From positions 1,736,001 through 1,800,000 of the forward strand of contig NC_013441.1 in the NCBI RefSeq assembly GCF_000024785.1: a DNA stretch of 64,000 bases, written 5' to 3'. Below, piece after piece: positions 19,750 to 29,420 of the stretch (position 1 is the first letter of the stretch; every line of letters starts with the position of its first letter). Under the pieces are notes generated by a model that saw nothing but the letters and a program-made list of their open reading frames with translations, was not told the DNA's origin and searched no databases. A program made the translations under genes and the position numbers. This DNA comes from Gordonia bronchialis DSM 43247. Its GTDB lineage: Bacteria > Actinomycetota > Actinomycetes > Mycobacteriales > Mycobacteriaceae.

Positions 19750-22700
19750 ATGGTGACGACCACCGAAGGGTTCGTTCGTCGTCCCCGCATCACGCCGCCC
19801 CGAACGCCCGGTGGTGAGGTCAACATCCAGGCCCCGCCCGACGTGCCGCGGGTGGTGCCGGGCAACCTGCTGATGAAACTCCTGCCGATCGTGATGATCG
19901 TGGCTGTCGTCGGCATGATTGCGCTGATGTTTGTCACCGGCGGACGCAACATTCTGTCCAATCCGCTGTTCATGATGTTCCCGCTGATGATGCTGATGTC
20001 GATGTTCGGCATGTTCGCCGCGGGCGGCCGGGGCGGCGGCAAGCGGGCTGGTGAGCTCAACGAGGAACGCAAGGACTACTTCCGCTACCTCGGGCAGATG
20101 CGTTCCGACGTGCTGGAGACCGTCGACAAGCAGCGAGCCGCGCTCACCTGGAGCCACCCCGACCCCGCCGCCCTGCCCGACGTCGTGGGCAGCCGACGGA
20201 TGTGGGAACGCAGGCCCGGCGACACCGACTTCGCCCACGTGCGCGTGGGAGTGGGGTCGCAGCGTCTCGCGACACGACTGATGCCGCCGGAGACGGGACC
20301 GCTCGAGGACATCGAACCGGTGGCGATGGTCGCGCTGCGCCGGTTCGTGCGGACCCATTCGGTTGTACACCGGCTGCCGACCGCCATCTCCCTGCGCGGC
20401 TTCCCCGCGGTCAACATCGAAGGTGTCCGGCAGGAGACCCGCGAGCTGATCCGCGCCATGGTGCTCGAGCTGTGCACCTTCCACGGCCCCGATCACCTGC
20501 GGGTGGGCATCGTGACCGGCGACCCGGCCGGGGAGGCGTGGGACTGGGCCAAATGGTTGCCGCAGGTGGCCCATCCGAATCTGCGGGACGGCGTCGGGGC
20601 GGTCCGGATGATCTATCCGTCACTCGTCGATCTGGAGAACTCACTGGCCGCCGACCTTCTCGAGCGCGGCCGGTTCAGCCGTTCCGCCCCACCGGCCACC
20701 GGCCGTGCGCACCTGGTGGTCATCATCGACGACGGCTACGTCGCCGGTGACGAACGGTTGATCAACGATGCCGGGACCGAGGCCGTCACGATCCTCGATC
20801 TCACCGCCCCGCCGGACGGGCTCGCGGCCCGACGCGGCCTGCAACTCGTGGTACGCGGCGGTCGGGTGGCTGCGCGCAGCGCGTTCGGCGTCGAGGATTT
20901 CGCCGACATGGATTCAGTGACCGTGGAGGAGGCCGAGGCGGTCGCCCGACGCCTGGCCCGTTATCGGCTGTCCACAGCGGCCACCATGGCAAATCTGGAA
21001 TCGGAGGCCACTCCCACCGATCCCGGTCTGCCCGCGCTACTCGGCATAGACGACGCAACGCAATTCGACCCGCACACCGCGTGGCGCGGACGGATCGGCC
21101 GTGACCGTCTACGCGTGCCGATCGGCTACACGCCGAGTGGCTCGACGGTGGAACTCGACATCAAGGAGAGCGCCCACGGCGGCATGGGGCCGCACGGATT
21201 ATGCATCGGCGCAACGGGTTCGGGGAAGTCTGAGTTCCTGCGGACACTGGTGCTCGCGATGTTGGCGACGCATTCGCCCACCGAACTGAACCTGGTGCTG
21301 GTGGACTTCAAGGGTGGTGCGACCTTCCTCGGCCTCGAGTCGGCCCCGCACGTCGCGGCCATCATCACCAATCTCGAGCAGGAACTCGCGATGGTCGACC
21401 GGATGAAGGACGCCCTGTCCGGGGAGATGAACCGTCGTCAGGAGATCCTGCGCGCCGCAGGCAATTACGCCAATGTCGCCGACTATGAGCGGGCCCGCGC
21501 GTCCGGGGTGCGGCTCGAGCCGCTGCCCGCGCTGTTCATCGTCGTCGACGAGTTCTCCGAACTGCTCTCGCAGAAACCCGATTTCGCCGAACTGTTCGTC
21601 GCCATCGGCCGTCTCGGACGCTCGCTGCACATCCATCTGCTCCTCGCCTCGCAGCGTCTGGAGGAAGGCAAACTGCGCGGCCTGGATTCTCACCTGTCCT
21701 ATCGCATCGGTCTGAAAACGTTCTCGGCCAACGAATCCCGCACAGTTCTCGGTGTTCCCGACGCCTACCACCTGCCCAGCGTCCCCGGGTCGGCCTATTT
21801 GAAGTGTGATTCTGCGGAACCGTTGCGGTTCAACACCTCCTACGTCTCGGGTCCGTACGAGCCGCCGGTTTCCGCGCACACCGACCACGAGGACAGCCCG
21901 TCGGCGGTGCCGCAGGGCCACCTCAAGGTCTTCACCGCGCTGCCCGTACCGCTCGACGAGGGCGTGGCGTCGGCGTCGCTCCTCGATCGCGCGGCCAGCC
22001 TGCTCGACGAGGAACCGCCCGGTGCGCCGGACCCCGAGAACCCGGGTGTGCCGTCGGCGATGACGACGCCGACGTTGCTGGAGACCATCGTCGGGCGCAT
22101 CGCCGGCGCCGGTCCGGCCGCGCACGAGGTGTGGCTGCCGCCGCTCGACACCTCGCCGACCGTCGACGAACTCCTCGGTACGCGCGCCTGGACCCGGCCC
22201 GCGGCGCCGGGGACGCTGCGGCTGCCGGTGGGTGTGGTGGACCGCCCCTACGAACAACGCCGCGATCTGCATGTCCTCGACGTGTCCGGTGCGGCCGGCA
22301 ACATCGCCGTCGTCGGCGGGCCCCAGTCGGGCAAATCCACCACGCTGCGCACCATCATCATGGCGGCGGCGGCGTCGCACACACCCGAACAGGTGCAGTT
22401 CTACTGCTTGGATTTCGGCGGCGGCAGCCTGACCGGCCTCGCCGGTCTGCCGCATGTGGGCTCGGTGGCCACGCGTGGGGACATGGACGCCGTGCGGCGC
22501 ACCGTCGCCGAGGTGGCCGCGATCGTCCGTGCCCGCGAGACGACGTTCGCCCGGCTCGGTATCGACTCCATGCGGGACTACCGCGCGCGTCGTGCCGCCT
22601 GGTTCGAGTCCGGCACGACGACCGCCGACGATCCGCTCGCCGCAGACCGTTTCGGTGACGTCTTCCTCGTCTTCGACGGAATCGCGGTGCTGCGCAACGA

Positions 22701-23829
22701 ATTCGAGTCGCTCGAAGAGCAGATCAACGTGATCGTCTCGCAGGGGTTGTCCTACGGTGTGCACATCATCGTGTCGGCATCGCGGTGGGCGGAGGTCCGG
22801 CCGGCGATGCGCGATCTGATCGGTAGCCGACTCGAGCTGCGGCTCGGGGACGCCATGGACTCCGAGATGGGCAGGCGCGCAGCGTCGTTGGTGCCGCAGA
22901 ACCGCCCCGGACGTGGATTGACCGCGCAGGAACTGCACATGCTGATCGCCCTGCCGCGGCTCGACGGTGTGCCATCACCGGAATCGCTGCCGGCGGGTGT
23001 GGCGCAGGCGGTGGAAAAGCTGAGCACGGCCTACGCCGGACGGGAGGCGATGGCGGTTCGCAAACTGGGTACCGAGATCAGTGCCGCGACCGTGGGGCAG
23101 GCGCTCGCGCAGGCCGGAATCCAGCTGCGCCCCAACCAGGTTGCCATCGGCGTCGGGGAACTGGAACTCGCCCCGGTGATTCTCGATTTCACCACCGGAC
23201 CGCATTTCATGGCCTTCGCCGACGTCGAGCACGGCAAGACCAATCTGCTGCGGACCATCGTCACCGGTCTGGTCGCGGGCGCGACCCCCGACGAGGTGCG
23301 AATCGTGTTCGTCGACTATCGGCGCACGATGCTGGGGATCATCGACGGCGATCACCTTGCCGGATACGCGAGTTCGGCGCAGCGGGCCACCCCGATGATG
23401 CAGCAGCTCGCGACCTACCTGTCCGAGCGGGTGCCGCCGGAGGACCTGACCGTGCAGCAACTGCGCGAACGCAACTGGTATGAGGGACCCGACGTCTACG
23501 TGGTGATCGACGACTACGACATGGTCGCCACCGCGTCGGGCAATCCGCTCCTGCCGCTGGTCGAACTGGCCTCGCACGCTCGCGACATCGGGTTGCACAT
23601 CGTGCTGGCCCGCCGATCTGGTGGTCTGGGCCGTGCGCTCTTCGATCCGCTGATCTCGCGTCTCAAGGATCTCTCGTCGGATGTGCTGCTGATGAGTGGT
23701 GACCGCGACGAGGGTTACATCATGGGACGCGCTCGGATGCAGAACCTGATTCCCGGCCGCGGCGAGATCGTTTCGCGCACAAGGCCGCAGGAGATGATCC
23801 AGGTCGCCTACCTTGCCCCGGACGAGTGA
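19750..23829 (+). CDS. eccC4: EccC4, FtsK/SpoIIIE-type ATPase of type VII secretion
   Basis: A single 1359-residue polypeptide (not split into a/b). Two N-terminal membrane helices lie at about 38-58 and 68-90. Three FtsK-like ATPase domains follow: Walker A GATGSGKSEF near residue 488, GGPQSGKSTTL near 855, and a degenerate DVEHGKTN near 1159. Walker-B-like FIVVDEFSEL is in the first. EccC recognises the C-terminal signal of substrates and powers export. ATG 19750 is used; upstream in-frame sequence lacks helix character. Followed four bases later by the Rv3446c-like gene. Confidence 0.96.
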   Translation: MVTTTEGFVRRPRITPPRTPGGEVNIQAPPDVPRVVPGNLLMKLLPIVMIVAVVGMIALMFVTGGRNILSNPLFMMFPLMMLMSMFGMFAAGGRGGGKRAGELNEERKDYFRYLGQMRSDVLETVDKQRAALTWSHPDPAALPDVVGSRRMWERRPGDTDFAHVRVGVGSQRLATRLMPPETGPLEDIEPVAMVALRRFVRTHSVVHRLPTAISLRGFPAVNIEGVRQETRELIRAMVLELCTFHGPDHLRVGIVTGDPAGEAWDWAKWLPQVAHPNLRDGVGAVRMIYPSLVDLENSLAADLLERGRFSRSAPPATGRAHLVVIIDDGYVAGDERLINDAGTEAVTILDLTAPPDGLAARRGLQLVVRGGRVAARSAFGVEDFADMDSVTVEEAEAVARRLARYRLSTAATMANLESEATPTDPGLPALLGIDDATQFDPHTAWRGRIGRDRLRVPIGYTPSGSTVELDIKESAHGGMGPHGLCIGATGSGKSEFLRTLVLAMLATHSPTELNLVLVDFKGGATFLGLESAPHVAAIITNLEQELAMVDRMKDALSGEMNRRQEILRAAGNYANVADYERARASGVRLEPLPALFIVVDEFSELLSQKPDFAELFVAIGRLGRSLHIHLLLASQRLEEGKLRGLDSHLSYRIGLKTFSANESRTVLGVPDAYHLPSVPGSAYLKCDSAEPLRFNTSYVSGPYEPPVSAHTDHEDSPSAVPQGHLKVFTALPVPLDEGVASASLLDRAASLLDEEPPGAPDPENPGVPSAMTTPTLLETIVGRIAGAGPAAHEVWLPPLDTSPTVDELLGTRAWTRPAAPGTLRLPVGVVDRPYEQRRDLHVLDVSGAAGNIAVVGGPQSGKSTTLRTIIMAAAASHTPEQVQFYCLDFGGGSLTGLAGLPHVGSVATRGDMDAVRRTVAEVAAIVRARETTFARLGIDSMRDYRARRAAWFESGTTTADDPLAADRFGDVFLVFDGIAVLRNEFESLEEQINVIVSQGLSYGVHIIVSASRWAEVRPAMRDLIGSRLELRLGDAMDSEMGRRAASLVPQNRPGRGLTAQELHMLIALPRLDGVPSPESLPAGVAQAVEKLSTAYAGREAMAVRKLGTEISAATVGQALAQAGIQLRPNQVAIGVGELELAPVILDFTTGPHFMAFADVEHGKTNLLRTIVTGLVAGATPDEVRIVFVDYRRTMLGIIDGDHLAGYASSAQRATPMMQQLATYLSERVPPEDLTVQQLRERNWYEGPDVYVVIDDYDMVATASGNPLLPLVELASHARDIGLHIVLARRSGGLGRALFDPLISRLKDLSSDVLLMSGDRDEGYIMGRARMQNLIPGRGEIVSRTRPQEMIQVAYLAPDE

Positions 23830-23833
23830 CCCG

Positions 23834-25156
23834 ATGGCCCGCACCGTGTATCACCCCGATCGTCCGGCCGTCGTGGACCTCGCCTACGGCGGCTTGACGT
23901 CGTCGACGGTTCCGGGCGCAGTGCTCACCGATGTCACCGCGCTGCTCGAGGCTGTCGACTCACCGACGATCCCCTCCGGAGGCGGACGGATGTACACCCG
24001 CCACGCGTGGCGCGGCGTCTTCGAACGCCTCGGGCTCACCGTGCATCCGGGACGGTTGACCAGTGGGCTGGTCGTCGGTCACCCCAGCACGTGGGGGCCG
24101 CGCCGTGCGTCGGTGCTCGCCGAGGTCGGTGGGCGGCCGGGCGTAGTGTCGCTGGTACCCCGGGCGGTGCTCATCGCGCGCAGTCACAGCGACGTCACCA
24201 TGAGCAGATGCGCGGTGGTCGAGACCACCCGCGTACCCCGCCGGCCCCGGGACCCGACGGATCGGACCCCGGATCGCTGGAGCGTGCAGATCATGCGCCG
24301 GGCCGCCGACGGGTGGCGTGTCGAACGCAGCACGGTGCTGGCGGCCGATGACGACGCCGACACCGTGGTGAAGGCCATTGACGACTCGGTGGAAGCAGTC
24401 TTCGTCGACGGAGCCGACCGCGCCGGGATCCGTCGGGCGGTCGATCTCGTCAGCCAGCATGCGGTGGCCGGTCGCGTGGTGCGCGTCGACCGCAGACTCA
24501 TCCTCCGATACGGATGGCGGGTCGGTGAGACGTCGTCGGATGTGTTCACCACCACCGCATCCGAGGAGTCGTCGGCGTGGCCGGAGAGCGCGAAACCACG
24601 TCGTAGCAGGATCGTGTGGACGGCGGTCGCGGCCGTGGTCGCAGTGGCCATCGCGGTCACCGCAGTCGTGATCGGTGTCGTCGGGAAGCGCGACGATCCC
24701 GTCCCGGCCAGCGAACAGGTGGCCGTCGGCCGCACCACGCTGACCGTGCCGGGGCAGTGGCGTCGATCCGAGCAGGCGACCCCATCTGGTGCCTCCGCCG
24801 ATCCGGGCACCACGCGCACGGTGTTCGTCGACCCCGACGACGGACGTCGCCTCATCCTGGTTCAGACGCGGGTGCGGGACGATTCGACGCAGGCGTCGGT
24901 GGCCGCGAGTCTGCGCAACCGGCTCGGTCAGCGCGGCGACGACGTGGTGACCGAGTTCTCGCCGTCGACCCGCTTCGCCGGACGCGACGTGATCAGCTAC
25001 CGCGAGGCCCCGGCGTCCGGCAGCGCCATCCGCTGGTACGTGCTGGTCGATCATGCGCTGCAGGTGTCGATCGGTTGCCAACCCGGCACGGGTGCCGAAC
25101 CCGTGGATGTCGAGTGTGAGCAGGCCGTGCGGACTGCCGGGATCGCGCCGGGGTGA
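23834..25156 (+). CDS. Type VII secretion-associated protein, Rv3446c family
   Basis: A 440-residue protein with an N-terminal cytoplasmic half (~1-250), one membrane helix (~259-281, VWTAVAAVVAVAIAVTAVVI) and an extracellular C-terminal domain of about 150 residues (VAVGRTTLTVPGQW, FAGRDVISYRE, ending with a Cys pair). This layout and its place after eccC4 match Rv3446c in the ESX-4 locus. It may fill a structural role at the complex; the exact function is unknown. In M. tuberculosis esxU and esxT come next; here rplM does. Confidence 0.85.
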   Translation: MARTVYHPDRPAVVDLAYGGLTSSTVPGAVLTDVTALLEAVDSPTIPSGGGRMYTRHAWRGVFERLGLTVHPGRLTSGLVVGHPSTWGPRRASVLAEVGGRPGVVSLVPRAVLIARSHSDVTMSRCAVVETTRVPRRPRDPTDRTPDRWSVQIMRRAADGWRVERSTVLAADDDADTVVKAIDDSVEAVFVDGADRAGIRRAVDLVSQHAVAGRVVRVDRRLILRYGWRVGETSSDVFTTTASEESSAWPESAKPRRSRIVWTAVAAVVAVAIAVTAVVIGVVGKRDDPVPASEQVAVGRTTLTVPGQWRRSEQATPSGASADPGTTRTVFVDPDDGRRLILVQTRVRDDSTQASVAASLRNRLGQRGDDVVTEFSPSTRFAGRDVISYREAPASGSAIRWYVLVDHALQVSIGCQPGTGAEPVDVECEQAVRTAGIAPG

Positions 25157-25172
25157 TCCCGAGGTCCGCGTT

Positions 25173-25202
25173 TTGACCCTGACCTGGGCACTCCCGTACT
25201 CT
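25173..25202 (+). promoter_or_regulatory. Predicted sigma-70-type promoter for rplM-rpsI
   Basis: TTGACC (25173-25178) and TACTCT (25197-25202) are spaced 18 bp apart, a good match to housekeeping actinobacterial promoters. They leave a leader of about 130 nt before rplM. No recognised ribosomal-protein leader structure is claimed. Confidence 0.5.
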
Positions 25203-25336
25203 GGATCGCTGGTGCGTGGCACCTGCTCACCTCGTGTGGGCGGGTCACCGCAGTCCCGGGTCCCCGCTGGTCGCCGGAAGCAACTGCGCCATCGTTCCTG
25301 ACCAGTAGCAACGACAACCAAGAGTTGAGGACAACT

Positions 25337-25780
25337 GTGCCCACCTACACCCCGAAGGCCGGTGACATCACGCGTACGTGGCATGTCATCGACGCCACCG
25401 ACGTGGTGCTCGGCCGCCTCGCCGTGCAGAGCGCGAACCTGCTCCGCGGCAAGCACAAGCCGACCTACGCCCCGCACATGGACGGCGGCGACTTCGTCAT
25501 CATCATCAACGCCGAGAAGGTCGCGCTGACCAGCAACAAGGCCGACCGCAAGCTGAACTACACCCACTCGGGGCATCCCGGTGGGCTCAAGTCCCGGACC
25601 ACCGCCGAGCTGCTCGAATCCCATCCCGAGCGGGTCGTCGAGAAGGCGATCAAGGGCATGCTGCCGTCCAACAAGCTCGGCCGCGCCGTCGCGTCGAAGC
25701 TGAAGGTCTACGCCGGCCCCAATCATCCGCACGAGGCCCAGCGGCCCGTCCCCTTCGAGATCAAGCAGGTGGCCCAGTGA
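25337..25780 (+). CDS. rplM: 50S ribosomal protein L13
   Basis: A 147-residue L13 with the expected blocks [34 protein letters not shown] and [15 protein letters not shown] 25337 is chosen over TTG 25325 because family members begin M-P-T-Y, with GAGG upstream. Its stop overlaps the rpsI start by four bases. It is an early 50S assembly protein. Confidence 0.98.
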   Translation: MPTYTPKAGDITRTWHVIDATDVVLGRLAVQSANLLRGKHKPTYAPHMDGGDFVIIINAEKVALTSNKADRKLNYTHSGHPGGLKSRTTAELLESHPERVVEKAIKGMLPSNKLGRAVASKLKVYAGPNHPHEAQRPVPFEIKQVAQ

Positions 25781-26379
25781 GCAACGAGAACATCAGCGAC
25801 GAGGCCGTCGAGGCCGCCGTGGAGAACGCTGCCGAGGCTCAGGCCGACGCCGGTGAAGACACCGCCGCAGCCGAGACCGCCGTCGAGCAGGCCGTGGAGG
25901 CCGTCGAGTCCGTCGAAGCCGCTTCCGACGACTACGACACCACCGCTGTCGCCGCCGAGCCCGCCGTCGATCGTGGCCCGGTTGTCATCGACCGCCCGAT
26001 CCAGACCGTCGGCCGCCGCAAGGAGGCCGTGGTCCGCGTGCGTCTGGTGCCCGGCTCCGGCCAGTTCACCCTCAACGGTGCGCGTTCGCTGGAGGAGTAC
26101 TTCCCCAACAAGGTGCACCAGCAGCTGATCAAGGCGCCGCTGGTGACCGTCGAGCGCGTCGAGTCCTTCGACATCCACGCCAAGCTCGTCGGCGGCGGCC
26201 CCTCGGGCCAGGCCGGCGCGCTGCGTCTCGCGATCGCGCGTGCCCTCATCGAGGTCACCCCGGAGGATCGTCCGGCACTGAAGAAGGCCGGCTTCCTCAC
26301 TCGCGACCCGCGTGCGGTGGAGCGCAAGAAGTACGGCCTGAAGAAGGCCCGCAAGGCGTCGCAGTACTCCAAGCGCTGA
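25777..26379 (+). CDS. rpsI: 30S ribosomal protein S9 with acidic N-terminal extension
   Basis: A 200-residue protein. The S9 domain begins near residue 72 ([20 protein letters not shown]) and ends with the classic basic tail [12 protein letters not shown] that reaches the P-site tRNA. The first ~70 residues are Glu/Ala/Val rich, an actinobacterial extension that is longer than the ~130-residue E. coli protein requires. GTG start overlaps the rplM stop. Confidence 0.97.
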   Translation: MSNENISDEAVEAAVENAAEAQADAGEDTAAAETAVEQAVEAVESVEAASDDYDTTAVAAEPAVDRGPVVIDRPIQTVGRRKEAVVRVRLVPGSGQFTLNGARSLEEYFPNKVHQQLIKAPLVTVERVESFDIHAKLVGGGPSGQAGALRLAIARALIEVTPEDRPALKKAGFLTRDPRAVERKKYGLKKARKASQYSKR

Positions 26380-26381
26380 TC

Positions 26382-27725
26382 TTGGCACGCCTTTTCGGAA
26401 CCGACGGCGTCCGAGGCCTGGCCAACGCGGAGCTCACACCCGAGCTCGCGTTGCGCCTGGCCTCGGCCGCCGCGGTCGTTTTCGAGGAAGATTTCGCCGA
26501 CTCGGGCGCGCGTCCGCGCGCGGTGGTCGGTCGTGATCCCCGCGCCTCCGGCGAAATGCTCGAGGCCGCCGTGTGCGCCGGACTGGCCGCGACGGGCGTC
26601 GACGCCATCCGCGTCGGAGTGGTGCCCACCCCTGCGGTCGCCTTTCTGACCGCCGACTACGGCGCCGACTTCGGGGTGATGATCTCCGCGTCGCACAATC
26701 CCATGCCCGACAACGGCATCAAGTTCTTCTCCGGCGGCGGGCACAAACTCGACGACGCCGTCGAGGACCGCATCGAGGCCGCGATGGACGACGACTTCGA
26801 TCGTCCCATCGGTGCGGCCGTCGGCCGTATCGTCGACGCCCCCGACGCGGGTGACCGGTACAGCCGACACCTCGCCGCGGCGATCGATCACCGGCTCGAC
26901 GGTCTGACCCTGGTGGTCGACTGTGCGCACGGCGCGGCCTACAAGCTGGGCCCCGAGGTGTATGAGGCGGCGGGCGCCGAGGTCATTGCGATCCACGCCG
27001 AACCCGACGGCCTCAACATCAACGACGACTGCGGTTCCACCCACATGGGCAAACTGCAGGCGGCGGTGCTCGAGCACGGCGCCGACCTCGGTCTGGCACA
27101 TGACGGCGACGCCGACCGGTGCCTGGCGGTGGACTCCACCGGTCAGCTCGTCGACGGCGACGCCATCATGGCGATCCTGGCGACTTCCTTGAAGGAACGA
27201 GATCGCTTGCGCGACAATGTTCTGGTCACCACGGTGATGAGCAACCTGGGTCTGCACATCGCGATGCGTGAGGCCGGTGTCGAGTGCAAGACCACGGCGG
27301 TCGGGGATCGCTATGTGCTGGAGGAACTTCGGCGCGGCAGCTATTCGCTCGGTGGCGAGCAGTCCGGGCACGTCGTGGTGCCCGACTTCGGGACCACCGG
27401 AGACGGCATCCTGACTGGTCTGATGCTGATGGAGCGGATGGCTTCCACCGGCCGTCGGCTCGCCGATCTCGCCGCCATCCTGACGGTGCTTCCGCAGGAA
27501 CTCATCAATGTTCGCGTGGCCGACAAACATGCTGTGGCGCAGTCACAGTCGGTCAAGGAGGCGGTAGTGGCCGCCGAGGGCGAACTCGGCGACACCGGCC
27601 GCGTGCTGCTCCGACCTTCGGGCACCGAACAGCTCGTGCGGGTGATGGTCGAAGCGGCCAGCGCGCAGGATGCGCACCGGATCGCCGGCCGTATCGCCGA
27701 CGTCGTGCGGGCGGCCGGAGCGTGA
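26382..27725 (+). CDS. glmM: Phosphoglucosamine mutase
   Basis: A 447-residue enzyme that converts glucosamine-6-P to glucosamine-1-P for UDP-GlcNAc and peptidoglycan. The phosphorylated catalytic serine is S104 in [12 protein letters not shown]. The metal loop is DGDADR and the sugar-binding loop is GEQSGHVV. The start is TTG 26382, two bases after the rpsI stop; [12 protein letters not shown] is the expected N-terminus. In M. tuberculosis glmM (mrsA) also follows rpsI. Confidence 0.97.
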   Translation: MARLFGTDGVRGLANAELTPELALRLASAAAVVFEEDFADSGARPRAVVGRDPRASGEMLEAAVCAGLAATGVDAIRVGVVPTPAVAFLTADYGADFGVMISASHNPMPDNGIKFFSGGGHKLDDAVEDRIEAAMDDDFDRPIGAAVGRIVDAPDAGDRYSRHLAAAIDHRLDGLTLVVDCAHGAAYKLGPEVYEAAGAEVIAIHAEPDGLNINDDCGSTHMGKLQAAVLEHGADLGLAHDGDADRCLAVDSTGQLVDGDAIMAILATSLKERDRLRDNVLVTTVMSNLGLHIAMREAGVECKTTAVGDRYVLEELRRGSYSLGGEQSGHVVVPDFGTTGDGILTGLMLMERMASTGRRLADLAAILTVLPQELINVRVADKHAVAQSQSVKEAVVAAEGELGDTGRVLLRPSGTEQLVRVMVEAASAQDAHRIAGRIADVVRAAGA

Positions 27726-28414
27726 GTACGCCCGCAGCGGTCCTGTTCGACTTCTCCGGCACGCTGTTCCGGTTCGAGGCCCGCGATGACTGGTTCGACG
27801 GCCTGCACGACGAGCACGGAAGTCCGCTGCACGTGGACACCCAGGCCGAGCTGATCCGGCGCATGACCCAGCCCGTCGGCGTCCCGGACGCGGTGGTCGG
27901 CGACGACCGGATCGCGTGGGAGAACCGGGATCTCGATCCCGCCCAGCACCGTCGTGCCTACCTCGCGATGCCGCGCGAATCCGGACTCACAGTGCCCGAA
28001 CATGCTGCGTCGCTGTACGAACGGGTGCTCGACGCGAACTCGTGGGAACCCTTCGCCGACACCGTCGAGGTGCTGACCCGGCTGCACGAGGCCGGTGTGC
28101 CCGTCGGGGTGGTCAGCAACATCGCCTTCGATCTGCGCACCGTGTTGCGCCGCCACGGTGTCGAGAACCTGGTGGGGGCCTACGCGCTGTCCTTCGAAGT
28201 CGGTGCCATCAAACCGGATCCGGCGATCTTCCACGCGGCCCTCGACGCTCTCGGGGTGGCTCCCGGGGCGGCACTCATGGTGGGTGACAGCGACATCGCC
28301 GACGGTGGGGCCGTCGAACTCGGCTGCGCCTTCGAACTTGTCCACGACGTTCCCGTCGTGCAGAGGCCCACGGCCCTCCTCGATGCCGTGCGCCGGCACG
28401 GCATCGCCATCTGA
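27722..28414 (+). CDS. HAD-family phosphatase/hydrolase
   Basis: A 230-residue HAD hydrolase starting at GTG 27722, overlapping the glmM stop by four bases, so it is translationally coupled to an amino-sugar gene. Motif I is LFDFSGTLF, motif II VGVVSN, the motif III lysine is in IKPDP, and motif IV is [11 protein letters not shown]. In motif I the second Asp of the usual DxDGT is Ser (D-F-S-G-T), as in a minority of family members; this may change its activity. The substrate is unknown. Confidence 0.85.
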   Translation: MSTPAAVLFDFSGTLFRFEARDDWFDGLHDEHGSPLHVDTQAELIRRMTQPVGVPDAVVGDDRIAWENRDLDPAQHRRAYLAMPRESGLTVPEHAASLYERVLDANSWEPFADTVEVLTRLHEAGVPVGVVSNIAFDLRTVLRRHGVENLVGAYALSFEVGAIKPDPAIFHAALDALGVAPGAALMVGDSDIADGGAVELGCAFELVHDVPVVQRPTALLDAVRRHGIAI

Positions 28415-28434
28415 GCTGCCGCCCCCGTTCGGCT

Positions 28435-28599
28435 GGTTGAGCCGGCACGGCGAGCGACAGCGAGCCGCGCCGCGTCGAAACCACTGGCAACTGACCACGT
28501 CGGCGCCCCCATGTGTGCTCCTGGTGGTTGCGGACATGGTTGTCTCGCTTGTTGTTTCGACACGCGGCGGACTCGCAGGGTGGGGGCACGGCTCAACCA
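28435..28599. repeat. Inverted pair of palindromic intergenic elements (REP-like)
   Basis: Element A (28435-28482) begins GGTTGAGCCGGCACGG and ends GCGTCGAAACC. Element B (28554-28599) begins GTTTCGACACGCGGCGG and ends GGCACGGCTCAACC, which is close to the reverse complement of A. They flank about 70 bp between two convergent genes, and a further CTCAACCAGC copy follows at about 28,613. They may form a long hairpin that terminates both transcripts; similar elements recur in intergenic DNA of related genera as I recall. Confidence 0.6.
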
Positions 28600-28630
28600 G
28601 CTGGGGGCGTGTCTCAACCAGCAGGGGTGT

Positions 28631-29383
28631 TCAGAAGTTGCCCTTGGCCGCCCAGCCGCCGTCCACCGGGTAGATCTCGCCGGTCAGGAAGTCGCCCTCG
28701 CGCATGAGGTAGGCGACCATCGACGCGATCTCCGATGGCTTACCGAGGCGACGGACGATGTGTGCGTTGGCATTTGCCTGACGCATCTCCTCGGTGATGT
28801 CGGCCAGGATCGGGGTGTCGATAGTGCCCGGAGCGATGGCGTTGATCAGGACGTTGTGCGGACCGTACTCGTAGGCGGCCTGTTTGGTGAGGCCCACCAC
28901 GCCGCCCTTGGCGGCCGAATACGACGCCAGGTTCGGCAGTCCGCGCAGCGCGGCCATCGACGAGATGTTGACGATGCGTCCGCCACCGCCCTCGATCATG
29001 TTGGGGATCACCGCGCGCATACCGAGCCACACACCTTTGAGGTCGGTGCCGATCACGGTGTCCCAGGCCTCCTCGGTCAGTCCGACGACGGAGTCCTCGC
29101 TGATCATGTTGACCACACCGGCGATGTTGGCGAGACAGTCAACGCGGCCGTGCCGATCGATGACGTCGGCGACGGTGGACGCCCAGTCGTCGGCGACACG
29201 GACATCGAGGCGTACGGCCTCTGCCGAGTGGCCGGCCTCGGTGATCTCCTTGATGGTGACGTCGCAGTCCTGCAGGTCGGCGGCGATGACGTGGGCGCCG
29301 TCGGCGGCCAGGCGGATGGCGGTGGACTGGCCGATGCCCTGATGGGCGCCGGTGACGATCGCGATCTTTCCATTGAGTGACAT
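28631..29383 (-). CDS. Short-chain dehydrogenase/reductase (FabG-like)
   Basis: A 250-residue classical SDR. The NAD(P)-binding motif is TGAHQGIG (res ~11-18), the N-A-G-equivalent block is NIAGVV, and the catalytic Ser-Tyr-Lys are in ISSMAA and YSAAKGG. D38 of AADLQD favours NAD(H). It probably oxidises a hydroxyacyl-CoA or alcohol. It is the third gene of the APH-ACAD-SDR group on the minus strand, and 37 bp separate it from the dehydrogenase gene. Confidence 0.9.
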   Translation of the reverse strand: MSLNGKIAIVTGAHQGIGQSTAIRLAADGAHVIAADLQDCDVTIKEITEAGHSAEAVRLDVRVADDWASTVADVIDRHGRVDCLANIAGVVNMISEDSVVGLTEEAWDTVIGTDLKGVWLGMRAVIPNMIEGGGGRIVNISSMAALRGLPNLASYSAAKGGVVGLTKQAAYEYGPHNVLINAIAPGTIDTPILADITEEMRQANANAHIVRRLGKPSEIASMVAYLMREGDFLTGEIYPVDGGWAAKGNF

Positions 29384-29420
29384 GAGATTCGGGGGCCTTT
29401 CGGTCGGTGGATGAGGACGA

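Noticed and set aside
21199..22938. 579-codon minus-strand open frame opposite eccC4
   Set aside because: Arg/Gly/His-rich shadow of a conserved ATPase gene; no start signals or motifs.
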